Shown here in pieces: positions 51,526 to 60,727 of a stretch of DNA of 64,000 nucleotides. Source of the DNA: CAYVQU01 sp964453155 (lineage in GTDB: Bacteria; Chloroflexota; Anaerolineae; Anaerolineales; UBA11858); contig CAYVQU010000005.1 of the NCBI GenBank assembly GCA_964453155.1, positions 1 through 64,000 on the forward strand, read 5' to 3'. The first letter of the stretch is position 1. Every line of letters begins with the position of its first letter. The position numbers and the translations under genes were made by a program. The notes under the pieces are model-generated. The model ran no database searches. It saw only the letters and a list, made by a program, of their open reading frames with translations, and had not been told where the DNA came from.

Positions 51526-52509
51526 TCAGGAAATTATTGCGGCAATTTCGGTCATTTGAGCCACACTCAACGGGCCAAACTCCATCGCCTGGACATTTTC
51601 AGTAACCTGTTTTACGGTTTTGAATCCGGGAATCGGAATTGTCCGCGCTGAATGGGCCCAAATCCAAGCTAAGGCGCCTTGGGCCATCGTCCGCCCCTCG
51701 CTGGTCAGGATTTCTCTTAAAGCGTCAACTCGAGCAAGCAGGGTTTGAATACGTTCGGAATGCCAATCCACGCTTTTGCGGCCATCTTCTTCCTCAAATT
51801 CGTATTCGGGGTGGAATTTTCCGGTGAGTACGCCGCCGTTGAGGGGTGATTTGTTGATACTGGCGAGATTATGTTGTTCACATAAAGCCAGCATTTCATC
51901 TGCGGGACTAAAAACATTGACCCGATGTTGGATCGCGGTGCAATTCTCACTCTCCGCAAAGATGGCAGCCAAATTGGGGTGATCGGTGCTCCACCCAAAA
52001 TAACGGATTTTGCCCGCGGCGACCAATTCTTCCACGGTGGCGCGCACGTCCAGGGCGCGGGTCTCATCATAAGTCCCCCAATGGAACTGGTAGAGGTCAA
52101 TATAATCGGTCTGTAAGCGTTTCAGGCTGCCTTCACAAGACTCACGAATAAACTCCGGGGTGATGACATAATCTTGCCCCTTGTCGTAGTGCATATTTTT
52201 TTCGGCATCAAAAATGGAGCCAAATTTGGTTGCCAGGATCACTTGATCGCGACGGCCCTTGAGGGCCTGCCCCACAACTTTTTCGCTGTGCCCGGCCCCA
52301 TAATTATTGGCGGTGTCGATGAAATTAATCCCTAAATCGAGCGCGGCGTGAATAGCGCAAATCGATTCGGCATCATCCACTTTGCCCCAGCCCATTTGGG
52401 AGACATTGCCATCTTCACTGGTGCGCAGGTTAGGCCCACCAATGGCCCAACAACCCAGCCCCATTGCTGAGACCTCAATATTAGACCGTCCCAATTTTCT
52501 AGTCAGCAT
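51526..52509 (-). CDS. Aldo/keto reductase
   Basis: About 327 aa from the ATG at 52509 (AGGAGA seven bases upstream), the natural start for MLTRKLGRSNIEVSAMGLGCW. The catalytic set is visible: Asp in INFIDTANNYG, Tyr in that motif, Lys in ILATKFG, His in YQFHWG. The NADPH site is in SARTIPIPGFKT. The substrate is unknown. Confidence 0.93.
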   Translation of the reverse strand: MLTRKLGRSNIEVSAMGLGCWAIGGPNLRTSEDGNVSQMGWGKVDDAESICAIHAALDLGINFIDTANNYGAGHSEKVVGQALKGRRDQVILATKFGSIFDAEKNMHYDKGQDYVITPEFIRESCEGSLKRLQTDYIDLYQFHWGTYDETRALDVRATVEELVAAGKIRYFGWSTDHPNLAAIFAESENCTAIQHRVNVFSPADEMLALCEQHNLASINKSPLNGGVLTGKFHPEYEFEEEDGRKSVDWHSERIQTLLARVDALREILTSEGRTMAQGALAWIWAHSARTIPIPGFKTVKQVTENVQAMEFGPLSVAQMTEIAAIIS

Positions 52510-52527
52510 TAACTTTTCTCCTAAATA

Positions 52528-52636
52528 AAGTGTGCGCAGGGATCGCGCTGCGTCGAGTTCAGCCCGCCCCACGCACACTTAATCCAAATCCGGGGAGGAT
52601 ATTAAGATGTCTTTGTTACAAAGAAATGGATTTATT
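52528..52636. repeat. Possible distant member of the double-stem repeat, copy D
   Basis: AAGTGTGCG (52528-52536) pairs with CGCACACTT (52572-52580) around 35 bases. After a three-base spacer, CCAAATCC (52584-52591) pairs with GGATT..TGG (52628-52638, three-base bulge) around 36 bases. The layout resembles copies A-C, but sequence likeness is limited to the opening AAGTG region. Confidence 0.4.
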
Positions 52637-52670
52637 GGTTTTTCGTGGTCGATTAATAATGATGGAAGTT

Positions 52671-53606
52671 TCAGGCTTCTGCTACTTCAGGTTCTTCCTC
52701 GGGTACCGCCACTACCTCTGCCAATTTCTCCATGAGACTTTCTAACTCTTTTTTCTGGTCCGCAGACAAAATTGCAAATGGTTTGGCAAAGTATTCGTCT
52801 GTGCGGTCTTCGGCTTCCTGGCGGATCCGTTGGCCCTCGTCTGTGAGGGCGTATTTTTCATTCTCTAGGATAGCCCAACCAAGAGAAACCAATTCATCAT
52901 AAGCGGCGGCGTAATCGGTTTCAACATAGCCCCGATACTCACCCATCCGTTCGGCAAGATCGGCTGGGGTGTGAACTGTTTCTTCGCCCTGCCACATTTG
53001 GGTCAAGGTTTCGAACACGCGCCCTTCAACGCCATAAAAATCTTTCCAAGCTGCAATATGAACGTCATCGCGGTAGTAGGCCAAGTCCGTCATGTACCGG
53101 CGGAGACGCAGCATGGGCGGAGCATCTTTGCCGGGATCGAGACGAATTCCAATTTCCATCGTGGGGGTTGGTTCAGCCTGTTGGTAGGCCGCGTCAACTA
53201 GCTTGGCGAGTACATCCACGATTCGCCCCGTTTCTTCTTTCGAGAGTGAGGGTAAATCCCCAAAAAGTTTGTTTCCAACCTTCAAAAATTGCTCAACGGT
53301 TTCCATTCCTTTCTCAGAAACCTGGTATTCACCCTCCGCAATTTTGTCCAACCACCCCCGTTCGACAGATTCATCCATTTGTCGGGGATATACTTCCGGA
53401 TTAGCGTAAGGACCCCGGTGAACATAGTCTGACACCTTCAAGGGATCGGGTGAAAATGCGTATCCAATTTGGATGAACCCAACATCGGGTCCCTCTAACC
53501 CTTCAATTTTCTCAATAAACTCTCCCAGGGCTGTATTTGTCCGGGCCCCGATCCCCGCAAATACTTTCCCCGCGACATCAAGATACCATTGAGCAGATTT
53601 CGTCAT
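52671..53606 (-). CDS. Two-module winged-helix-like protein (SCO6745/SalK-like), paralogue 1
   Basis: A protein of 311 aa. Two helix-turn-helix-like modules can be seen (about 65-115, YANPEVYPRQMDESVERGWLDKI; and about 210-265, ETDYAAAYDELVSLGWAIL). Between them is LAYYRDDVHIAAWKDF, a motif I associate with the SCO6745/SalK-like family of unclear function. The end is acidic. AGGAG precedes the ATG. It shares organisation with the next gene (53663), a clear paralogue. Confidence 0.6.
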   Translation of the reverse strand: MTKSAQWYLDVAGKVFAGIGARTNTALGEFIEKIEGLEGPDVGFIQIGYAFSPDPLKVSDYVHRGPYANPEVYPRQMDESVERGWLDKIAEGEYQVSEKGMETVEQFLKVGNKLFGDLPSLSKEETGRIVDVLAKLVDAAYQQAEPTPTMEIGIRLDPGKDAPPMLRLRRYMTDLAYYRDDVHIAAWKDFYGVEGRVFETLTQMWQGEETVHTPADLAERMGEYRGYVETDYAAAYDELVSLGWAILENEKYALTDEGQRIRQEAEDRTDEYFAKPFAILSADQKKELESLMEKLAEVVAVPEEEPEVAEA

Positions 53607-53662
53607 TTCAAACTCCTTTTTTTCGTTTGATTTTCACCAATCGTATTCAAAATTTTCTTTTT

Positions 53663-54691
53663 TTAGCGAGTTTTATCCCTCGCCCATAGTACGGTCCCCC
53701 ACTCAGCACTTTTTGCATTTTCGGCATGACCGTAATAACCTGTGGTTTTGATCGGTTTAATCGCTTTCGTCAGACTCTCTAAATTTTCCCGTAACTCTTT
53801 CAGCGTTTCTTCGTCTTTGACTGCCCAAGGTTCAGAAAAATTAAAACTCAACGCCCGGGCGACCTCCGCAACGACCTCCATACCCTTTGGGGTCGGTTCG
53901 TAACCCCGTCCGGCTGTTGTGATCCATTTTCGGGTGACAAGGTCGTCAATTGCCGCGGTATAGGTTTCAATTTCATAATGCCGTTTTGGCCCCAACTTTT
54001 TGGCTAATTGGGCTGCGTCGCGGGCCAAACCTTTGTAAATATACGAAAAAGCCTCCCAAACATAACTGTTGACTTCCTGTTCCATCCAGGCCGCAACATA
54101 GGCATCATCCCGATAGGCCAACAGATGAGATAACTGATTGCAAATCTGAGCCAGGGGATTCTGTGGCACCGGTGCCAGGCGGACATCCAGGTCAAAGGCG
54201 GGTTTATATTCGACCACCGCATTGTTGGCAATCGAGTCCACAATATCATTCAAATGAGGCGCAATCCAAACTAACTTCTCCTCCGAAAAGGTGCTAAGAT
54301 CTTCATAAACGGGTGAAAGCTTTTTCCCCAGACGAGTGTAGATGGTCTGACTATTGCTCGTAGCCTGATAAACCCCCTCCCGAAGGATTACGAGCCAGCC
54401 GCGTTCCACGGCAATCTGCAATCCTTGCCGGAGATGCTCGGGGTTGGTGTAAGGCATGCGATTATAGATTTGAGCCAGGCCAAAGGCCTCTGGGGCTAAA
54501 CCAATGGCGATTTTGGCAATCGGTTCGCTAAAATGATCTAATTCATTCAGCCGGCGGTTCGATTTTGCCAGGATTGCTTGGGAGTGGGTCTCGACATCAG
54601 CTAAGATCTTTCGGGCGATTTCCAACACCCAGGTGTGCGATTGGGCGCAGCGTTTCCGTTTTTCTGGGATATAAAAAGATATATTGGGCAT
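53663..54691 (-). CDS. Two-module winged-helix-like protein (SCO6745/SalK-like), paralogue 2
   Basis: A protein of 342 aa, about 30 residues longer than its neighbour. It repeats the same landmarks: MPYTNPEHLRQGLQIAVERGWLV, LLAYRDDAYVAAWMEQEV, and AAIDDLVTRKWITT. The palindrome shared with the ArsR gene lies 19 bases before its ATG, between a TATATA box and a poor -35, so repression is likely. No Shine-Dalgarno is evident. It may read a signal with the ArsR protein, but this is inference. Confidence 0.6.
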   Translation of the reverse strand: MPNISFYIPEKRKRCAQSHTWVLEIARKILADVETHSQAILAKSNRRLNELDHFSEPIAKIAIGLAPEAFGLAQIYNRMPYTNPEHLRQGLQIAVERGWLVILREGVYQATSNSQTIYTRLGKKLSPVYEDLSTFSEEKLVWIAPHLNDIVDSIANNAVVEYKPAFDLDVRLAPVPQNPLAQICNQLSHLLAYRDDAYVAAWMEQEVNSYVWEAFSYIYKGLARDAAQLAKKLGPKRHYEIETYTAAIDDLVTRKWITTAGRGYEPTPKGMEVVAEVARALSFNFSEPWAVKDEETLKELRENLESLTKAIKPIKTTGYYGHAENAKSAEWGTVLWARDKTR

Positions 54692-54709
54692 AATTAGATT
54701 CTTATATAC

Positions 54710-54727
54710 GTTAGATAGTTATCTAAC
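54710..54727. promoter_or_regulatory. Palindromic operator 1 (shared)
   Basis: GTTAGATAGTTATCTAAC is a palindrome with a two-base centre. Its core of 16 bases is identical to 55991-56006. It sits within the promoter of the winged-helix gene starting at 54691. Confidence 0.78.
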
Positions 54728-54849
54728 AAAGATTGTAATCGAACAAAAACCAGTTGTCAAATAGAATTAATTAGACTTTAAGAATTATGCTCAATTCCCT
54801 GTTGATCAACAGAATCCCCCTAACCCGAACACCTGCGCCCCACCGGCTG

Positions 54850-55938
54850 TTATTCCCCTTCTGCGCTGGACGACATACCGGCTTCCAAAAACGATTCTAA
54901 GGCAGCACAGGTGGCCTTAATTGCCTCAGAACGGGCTGCAAAACTTTTCTTTTCTTTGCCATCTCCGCCCAACGTGACCTGTACTAACCCCGCTAAGCGT
55001 AATGCCTGGAGATGATGGGTCACCGTTGGCGGTCGCAGACGGAGATTGCGAGCCAATTGGGCCGGGCTGTGCGGTTTTTGGGTCAGATAATGCAATATTC
55101 GCAAGCGAGTGGGATCAGAGAGAGATTTGAGGGCGCGCACCAAACTCTCGGGGACATTTTCACCCGGCACCAAGGATTCGGTTGCCGACCGGCCGCCATA
55201 CAGCCATACCCCCCGATTCGGATCAGTTTTACCAAAATACATCAGGGGCGTGACCCAAAAAGAAGGGGCCAGGACCAATTCTTCCATCTCTGGGAGTTCG
55301 GTAAACCGAATCCCCTGCGATAACTCCTCGATCAAATCAGGTAAAGGAAGTTCAGCTTCTAACCGCTTGCCACGCTCGAAAGCCGATTTCAGGGCCGGAC
55401 CAATCCGTTTTTCTTCTTCTGAGAAGAACACTTCCTGATAAGTGTGCAACGCGGCCAAATAGCGCTCGCCAAACTCTTTTGATCGCGCCCACCAATCCAG
55501 AATATTTTCTAATTTCTCGCGCGATGAAGCTTTCTTTTCATCAATTTTTTGCAATTCGGTTAGGAAATATGTCAGGTCACTATCGGTCCATTGGCCCTTG
55601 GCAGCGACACCAATGAGAAACTGCTCAATTTCATTATCTTTGACACCCAATAAAGCTAAATTTTGCAAACGTTCTTCAGCCGGAATCTGGCCTAAGGTGA
55701 ATAAAACTGTAAGGGCGTCTTTGGGATCCGGCAACTTATGAACCCAATGAAACGGGATATGGAACAGTTTCAAACCTTGCTCCAAAATTTCTCGAACATC
55801 GGTTGGGAGCCGTTTACGTACACTTGAAGCCCAAGCGCTGCGAACCCCAAAATCTTTGGGGTTGTGCAATACTTCCAGGCTAATAAAAAGATCGTATGCG
55901 GTGCCCCATTCCCAGAGAAGTTTTGGTGAAGTTTGCAT
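54850..55938 (-). CDS. ArsR-type transcriptional regulator with large N-terminal domain
   Basis: A protein of 362 aa. The winged-helix domain is C-terminal (about 268-345): LVRALKSLSDPTRLRILHYLTQK, SPAQLARNLRLRPPTVTHHLQALRLAGLV. The N-terminal 260 residues are helical with no metal-binding Cys pairs, unlike classic ArsR sensors, so the effector is unknown. AAGGAG lies seven bases before the ATG. A palindrome just after its promoter start, repeated before the 54691 gene, suggests autoregulation and control of that neighbour. Confidence 0.85.
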   Translation of the reverse strand: MQTSPKLLWEWGTAYDLFISLEVLHNPKDFGVRSAWASSVRKRLPTDVREILEQGLKLFHIPFHWVHKLPDPKDALTVLFTLGQIPAEERLQNLALLGVKDNEIEQFLIGVAAKGQWTDSDLTYFLTELQKIDEKKASSREKLENILDWWARSKEFGERYLAALHTYQEVFFSEEEKRIGPALKSAFERGKRLEAELPLPDLIEELSQGIRFTELPEMEELVLAPSFWVTPLMYFGKTDPNRGVWLYGGRSATESLVPGENVPESLVRALKSLSDPTRLRILHYLTQKPHSPAQLARNLRLRPPTVTHHLQALRLAGLVQVTLGGDGKEKKSFAARSEAIKATCAALESFLEAGMSSSAEGE

Positions 55939-55990
55939 TGGGATGCTCCTTTGGTGTCACAAAGTTGGCGTTTTCTTTCAAGATGTTATA

Positions 55991-56006
55991 TTAGATAGTT
56001 ATCTAA
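55991..56006. promoter_or_regulatory. Palindromic operator 2 (shared)
   Basis: TTAGATAGTTATCTAA, identical to the core of 54710-54727. It starts about eight bases after the predicted transcription start of the ArsR gene, a roadblock position. Confidence 0.78.
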
Positions 56007-56020
56007 TTATCATTTCCCAC

Positions 56021-56048
56021 ATTATAGAGAATCCCCTGCTTTTGTCAA
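56021..56048 (-). promoter_or_regulatory. Promoter of the ArsR gene
   Basis: On the minus strand TTGACA (56043-56048) and TATAAT (56021-56026), both perfect, are separated by 16 bases. Confidence 0.85.
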
Positions 56049-56095
56049 GCATTCTAACGAACTAGAATCCCATCCCAGGTAATACTCGGATTAAC

Positions 56096-56131
56096 GCAAA
56101 AAGTGTAGCCGTGCACCGCTACACTTTTTGC
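56096..56131. terminator. Strong hairpin terminator (both directions)
   Basis: A 14-bp perfect stem GCAAAAAGTGTAGC / GCTACACTTTTTGC (56096-56109 with 56118-56131), loop CGTGCACC. It lies after the permease gene and before the ArsR promoter. Confidence 0.8.
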
Positions 56132-56134
56132 TAA

Positions 56135-56159
56135 GGTCAAGCAGTTTTATCGCTTGACC
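56135..56159 (-). terminator. Second hairpin after the ABC permease
   Basis: GGTCAAGC pairs with GCTTGACC (56135-56142 with 56152-56159) directly after the permease stop codon. There is no long T-run, so it may work with the next hairpin. Confidence 0.5.
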
Positions 56160-56160
56160 C

Positions 56161-58575
56161 TTATTCGTAAGCTAAAACTTCCCGGATAGTGAGGCGCGCC
56201 GCATTGCGAGCCGGGAGTAAACTGGCCACGAAAGAGAGCACTAATACTGCAATTAGCCAGATTACAAAACCCTGGTAAGTGATCGTTAACTTCATCGGAG
56301 AACCAAACATGGCTTCACTGACAATTTTCAGCAAGAAGTGGCTGATGGGGAAGGACAAAAACAACGCCAAAAACCAGGTGATGAATCCGATCACGCCCCC
56401 CTCGATAACAACGGACTTGATAATCTCGCGATCCATGGCCCCGATGGCCCGCATCACCCCGATTTCGCGGGTGCGTTCGAGGACGTTCATCCCCATTGTG
56501 CCGGTTAGACCAATGCTGCCGACAAAGGCCGTCAACAGGGCCATTAACAGCAAGAATATGACCAGGATATTAAGGGCTTTGGCACTGTCCGACTGGGTGA
56601 TAGAACCGGACTCAACTTCGTTGACCATGAAATCGCGATCCCGCAAATAACCGTCGAGGGTTTTGCCAATTTTCTCTTGCTCTTCCAGATTGTGATTACT
56701 GGTGATGACGCGGAAGGTCATGGCCTGGTTGGGCATATTTACCAGATCGGAGATGAATTCATAATCGGCGTACCCTAGGGTATCATCCATCATTCCTGAG
56801 AAGCGAAAAACACCCACAACCGTCCAATCTTCATCGCGACCTGCGGGCGTATCCACCCGAATTTTGTCTCCGGGCTGTAAACTTGGGTAAAAATCATAAA
56901 TCGAATCTGACACCACCAGGGCATCCTGCTCACCGGGTTCCACCCATCGCCCGGCAATCATATCGGGGTCCACCAGGGAACTTCCCGCGGGCGGGGCCAT
57001 GATACGGATTTTCTCGATGACGTTATCCTCAGGATCAAGCACATCCACGCTGGCTGCCCCCCATCCTTCCACTGCGGTCACACCCGGAACGGGCAAGACT
57101 GCCTTTTCGATGCGAGAAATGGGGTACGGACGGCTGAACCCTAAGGTCACATCGGCCTGGAAATGTTGAGCGATTTGCGCCATGAAATGATCTAACGAGG
57201 CTCGGACATTAAATACACCGATAAAGATGGCACCCGCAGTCGTCAGGGTGAAAATCGTCAAAGCCAGGCGACTTTTGCGTCGGAATGTGTTGCGGAAGGA
57301 GAGAATGATTGGCCGGGACAGCCATTGGATCCACTCCGAAACCCGGTTTAACCAGTTGCCGTCCGCGGCCTGAGCACCCGGCCGATCATTACTGATAGCC
57401 TGGCGCACATTGATCTTGGAACCTGAGTTGACGGGGATAAATCCGGCGATCAAAGGGATCAAAACCGCTATTAGAATTTGCAGGACAATCGACAGCGGAA
57501 TTACCCGAAATCCCAACAAATCGGCATTAATAAATCCGACAATGAATTCGGCAAATGCATAACCCGTAATCACGCTGAGCGGCAAGGCAATCGCCAACGC
57601 CACGAGGCCATATGCCAGGATCAAAACCAGATACATCCCCATAATTTGAGCACTGCGGCCGCCGACCAACTTCATGACACCGATCTGGCGAAGATGCTGA
57701 CCGAGCAGGGCATTCAGGGTATTGACGATCAACGAACTGCTCAGAACCAGGATCAGAGCGCCCAAGGCGCCCAAAACGCCCAATAACGCCAAAACAATTG
57801 AGGCCATTGGATGATCATTTGAGAGTTGGGTCTTCGTGCGATAGACCTGACGGTGATTGCGCTCAATTTTATCTTCGATATCCGTGGCGATGGTTGTGAT
57901 ATGGGCTTCGTCTGTGGCAGGATCGCTGACGCGGACCAATAATTGGTTGAAGTGATCGCCCCCCCCTAACCATTCAAGGGTGTCGAGGGTGACAAAACCA
58001 TTGGCACCGGCCATAAAATCCGCTCCATTGGTGACCTGATCGGTTACTAAACCAACCAATGGTAGGAAATGCGTGGTGCCATCGGGCATTTCGATCTCGA
58101 TCTCATCGCCAACTTGAAACCCCGAGTTGTTGAGAAAATCATGGCTGACAATTAATTCCCGCCTGCCAGGGGCTCCACGACCGTCGAGGGGATTGAACAA
58201 ATTAATTTCAGCGGTCTCAAAATCTGAAATCCCAATCAATTTAATATTTTGCCAGGATTCGCCTTCCCGGTGGGCGCGGACGGATATGACCTGCCGGCCT
58301 TCGACTGTTATTACCCCCGGAATTTTTTCGATCGAGCGGACGAAGTCTTCGTGAAATGGATCCATGCGGATGGCAATGTTATGCGGGTTGCGAGCGGCAA
58401 AAGTCAGCGGGATATCTTGTGACATGACAACATACGTAGTCACAATGGTGCCGACGGAGAAGACACCTACGGCAATGGAGGCGACGACCAGGAGGGTCCG
58501 AAGTTTGTTATCCCACAGATCGGCAAAAACTTTGCTCCAGCGGGGTTTGATGAGGTTGGGTTTCGAGGCTTTCAT
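56161..58575 (-). CDS. FtsX/MacB-type ABC transporter permease
   Basis: About 804 aa from the ATG at 58575. An N-terminal helix (LLVVASIAVGVFSVGTIV) is followed by a large exported domain, three helices (about 270-395), a second exported MacB-type domain (about 460-640) and three C-terminal helices with the FtsX motif NVLERTREIGVMRAIGAM. The duplicated layout matches eight-helix permeases of lipoprotein- or peptide-type exporters. Its partner ATPase is the next gene (58773-60704). The substrate is unknown. Confidence 0.9.
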   Translation of the reverse strand: MKASKPNLIKPRWSKVFADLWDNKLRTLLVVASIAVGVFSVGTIVTTYVVMSQDIPLTFAARNPHNIAIRMDPFHEDFVRSIEKIPGVITVEGRQVISVRAHREGESWQNIKLIGISDFETAEINLFNPLDGRGAPGRRELIVSHDFLNNSGFQVGDEIEIEMPDGTTHFLPLVGLVTDQVTNGADFMAGANGFVTLDTLEWLGGGDHFNQLLVRVSDPATDEAHITTIATDIEDKIERNHRQVYRTKTQLSNDHPMASIVLALLGVLGALGALILVLSSSLIVNTLNALLGQHLRQIGVMKLVGGRSAQIMGMYLVLILAYGLVALAIALPLSVITGYAFAEFIVGFINADLLGFRVIPLSIVLQILIAVLIPLIAGFIPVNSGSKINVRQAISNDRPGAQAADGNWLNRVSEWIQWLSRPIILSFRNTFRRKSRLALTIFTLTTAGAIFIGVFNVRASLDHFMAQIAQHFQADVTLGFSRPYPISRIEKAVLPVPGVTAVEGWGAASVDVLDPEDNVIEKIRIMAPPAGSSLVDPDMIAGRWVEPGEQDALVVSDSIYDFYPSLQPGDKIRVDTPAGRDEDWTVVGVFRFSGMMDDTLGYADYEFISDLVNMPNQAMTFRVITSNHNLEEQEKIGKTLDGYLRDRDFMVNEVESGSITQSDSAKALNILVIFLLLMALLTAFVGSIGLTGTMGMNVLERTREIGVMRAIGAMDREIIKSVVIEGGVIGFITWFLALFLSFPISHFLLKIVSEAMFGSPMKLTITYQGFVIWLIAVLVLSFVASLLPARNAARLTIREVLAYE

Positions 58576-58585
58576 ATTTTTCTCA

Positions 58586-58643
58586 CCACAAAGGACACCA
58601 AGGTTCACGAAGTTTTCTTCGTGCGACTTTGAGTTCTTTGTGG
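58586..58643. repeat. Long imperfect hairpin of CACAAAG units before the permease
   Basis: CCACAAAG pairs with CTTTGTGG (58586-58593 with 58636-58643) and CACGAAG with CTTCGTG (58606-58612 with 58617-58623, TTTT loop). Degenerate GGACACCAAGG units lie in between. It abuts the permease start and may affect its translation. Confidence 0.7.
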
Positions 58644-58670
58644 ATAATTCTGTTCAATTCAACTATTTTT

Positions 58671-58767
58671 CTCGTTCCAGGTGTTCTTTCTCGTTTCAAT
58701 ACTCTGCGTTGGAACGAAGGGGATTCGGAGCGTCCAGAGGGCGGTTACGACGCAGTGCATCGTAACC
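58671..58767. repeat. Array of hairpins with CGCAG/CTGCG cores
   Basis: TCGTTCCA (58672-58679) pairs with TGGAACGA (58710-58717). GTTACGA (58744-58750) pairs with TCGTAAC (58760-58766). CTCTGCG and CGCAGTGC lie near the tips. With the preceding hairpin it fills the gap between the ATPase and permease genes. Confidence 0.6.
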
Positions 58768-58772
58768 AGGAT

Positions 58773-60704
58773 TTAGGAATGGGATTGGATTAATTGTTGG
58801 GTCTCAGTAATTCGGACTTGGGAAATTTGATCCAAGGCGGCTTGCATTTGGGGGGAAGTACCCACCAGCCGCAGGAACTCGGATTTGGAAATCATGGTGA
58901 TTTCAGCAGAATTCTCAGAACTGGTACGGACGCTGGCAATGGAGTTTTGACCGGTGGTCAGTGAGACTTCACCGAAAAATTGACCGGGGCCAAGACGGGC
59001 AACCCGCGTTTCAGGGATGTGGGTATTGATCAGCACATCTACTTCGCCCGAGGCAACCATGTAAAAATAATCGACGGGCTGGTTCTGATGGATGATAGTT
59101 TCGCCAGGGGAGAAAGTCTGTTTCTGGGATTTATGAGTGGCTGCCAGCATTTGGGGATGATCCAGGAATGGGAGGGCGCGCACTACCGTCTGGTCGATGA
59201 CTTCGCCATCGGACAGAATTATGGTTTGATCGGTCCGTTTAGTGATTTCAGGGTCATGAGTGACAATCAGGACCGTTTTGCCCTGGGAGGCAAGTTGCTC
59301 AAATAAACTGAGGACGACTTCCGCCGATTTCGTATCGAGATTCCCGGTGGGTTCGTCGGCTAAGATGATGGCCGGATCGGTGGCCAGGGAACGGGCAATC
59401 GCCGCACATTGCTGCTGTCCACTAGAGACGTTGCCGGGGAGTTTGTGCGCCTGCTCTTCCAGGCCGACCATTTTGAGCAGTTCCAGCGCCTTGACCGGGC
59501 GGTCTCGGAAGTTGTAGACGTTGCAGTAATCCATGGGGAGCATGGTGTTTTCGAGCAATGTCAGGGTCGGCAAAAGTTGGAAGAATTGGAAGACCACTCC
59601 CATATTCTGGCCGCGCCACAAGGCCCGTTGACTCTCGGTTTTATCGTAAATTCGTTCGCCACCGACGGTGACTTCTCCTGAGGTGGGATGGTCGATGCCG
59701 GTGATCATGTTAAGCAGCGTCGATTTGCCACAACCCGACTTCCCCACGATGGAGACGAATTGACCGTAATCGAATTCCAAATCAATCCCTTTAAGGGCTT
59801 TGAATTTTCCGGCCGCGTTTTCGTAGGTTTTGACGACATTTCGGAGCACGATAGCCGGGGTTTCCGATTTTGGTTGATCTTTTTGATTTTCTGATCTTTT
59901 ACGACCTAAGCTCCCAAATGGGTTAGCCCCGGAAACAATCTCGATACTCGCAGATTGCTGACCTTTTGTCGGGATGAGTAGATCCACATTGTCAGAATCA
60001 ACCAATTTTCCGTCCGAGATGCGCAACCGGCGCGAGAAACGGGTGGCGAGGCTGGCATCGTGAGTGACCATGATGATCGTTTTGCCTTGGGCAGCCATTT
60101 TTTCAAAAATCTCGAAGATGGTTTCAGCGGTGACAGTATCGAGGTTGCCAGTGGGTTCGTCGGCGATGATCAGAGGCGGGTCGTTGACCAACGCCCGGGC
60201 AATGGCCACCCGCTGTTTTTGCCCGCCGGAGATGTGAGCCGGAATTTTGTAAGCATGCTTGACGATGTCGACCATTTCGAGCAATTCGAGGGCTCGCTTT
60301 TTGCTGACGACGGGGTGATAGGTCCCAGAGAAATCTTGGGGGAGCATGACGTTTTCAACCAGGTTTAGGCTGGGCATCAACTCAAAGGATTGGTACACAA
60401 TCCCGAGATTGCGTCCCCGCCAGAGGGCCAGAGCATCTTCACTCAGCGTGTGAATGGCAAGCCCCTCATCGCCGGAGTCCCTCCCATAAAAGCGGACATC
60501 CCCCGAAGTCAATTCGCTGACTCCCGAGATCATATTTAGTAGAGTGGTCTTGCCCGCGCCCGATTTTCCAGTGAGCCCCAAAAATTCACCTGGCAAAACA
60601 TCCATCGAAATACCATCCAGAGCAATGAACGGGCCATCACCCGTGGCGTAAGTTTTAACAACCTCATGCAATCGAAGGATAGGTTTGTTTGGTGCGGTTA
60701 ACAT
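58773..60704 (-). CDS. Double ABC ATPase fused to a cyclic-nucleotide-binding domain
   Basis: About 643 aa from the ATG at 60704, preceded by GGAGGT. ATPase 1 (about 8-235) has GKSGAGKT at 46-53 and ISGGQKQRVAIARAL with IIADEPTGNLD. ATPase 2 (about 280-510) has GKSGCGKS, but its signature is SSGQQQCAAIARSL, where the first Gly of LSGGQ is Ser and Arg is Cys. Residues about 530-640 form a cNMP-binding domain (PGETIIHQNQPVDYFYMVASGEVDVLI, GQFFGEVSLTTG). Both halves are of the MacB/LolD type. The permease gene follows on the same strand, so one transporter is likely. The fused sensor suggests gating by a nucleotide. Confidence 0.9.
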   Translation of the reverse strand: MLTAPNKPILRLHEVVKTYATGDGPFIALDGISMDVLPGEFLGLTGKSGAGKTTLLNMISGVSELTSGDVRFYGRDSGDEGLAIHTLSEDALALWRGRNLGIVYQSFELMPSLNLVENVMLPQDFSGTYHPVVSKKRALELLEMVDIVKHAYKIPAHISGGQKQRVAIARALVNDPPLIIADEPTGNLDTVTAETIFEIFEKMAAQGKTIIMVTHDASLATRFSRRLRISDGKLVDSDNVDLLIPTKGQQSASIEIVSGANPFGSLGRKRSENQKDQPKSETPAIVLRNVVKTYENAAGKFKALKGIDLEFDYGQFVSIVGKSGCGKSTLLNMITGIDHPTSGEVTVGGERIYDKTESQRALWRGQNMGVVFQFFQLLPTLTLLENTMLPMDYCNVYNFRDRPVKALELLKMVGLEEQAHKLPGNVSSGQQQCAAIARSLATDPAIILADEPTGNLDTKSAEVVLSLFEQLASQGKTVLIVTHDPEITKRTDQTIILSDGEVIDQTVVRALPFLDHPQMLAATHKSQKQTFSPGETIIHQNQPVDYFYMVASGEVDVLINTHIPETRVARLGPGQFFGEVSLTTGQNSIASVRTSSENSAEITMISKSEFLRLVGTSPQMQAALDQISQVRITETQQLIQSHS

Positions 60705-60705
60705 G

Positions 60706-60727
60706 AAAAAACCTCCGGTAGGAGGTT
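60706..60727 (-). promoter_or_regulatory. Hairpin containing the Shine-Dalgarno of the ABC ATPase
   Basis: On the minus strand AACCTCC (60727-60721), loop TACC, GGAGGTT (60716-60710), then TTTTC and the ATG at 60704. The Shine-Dalgarno GGAGGT forms the second arm, and the following T-run makes the same hairpin terminator-like. Confidence 0.8.
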
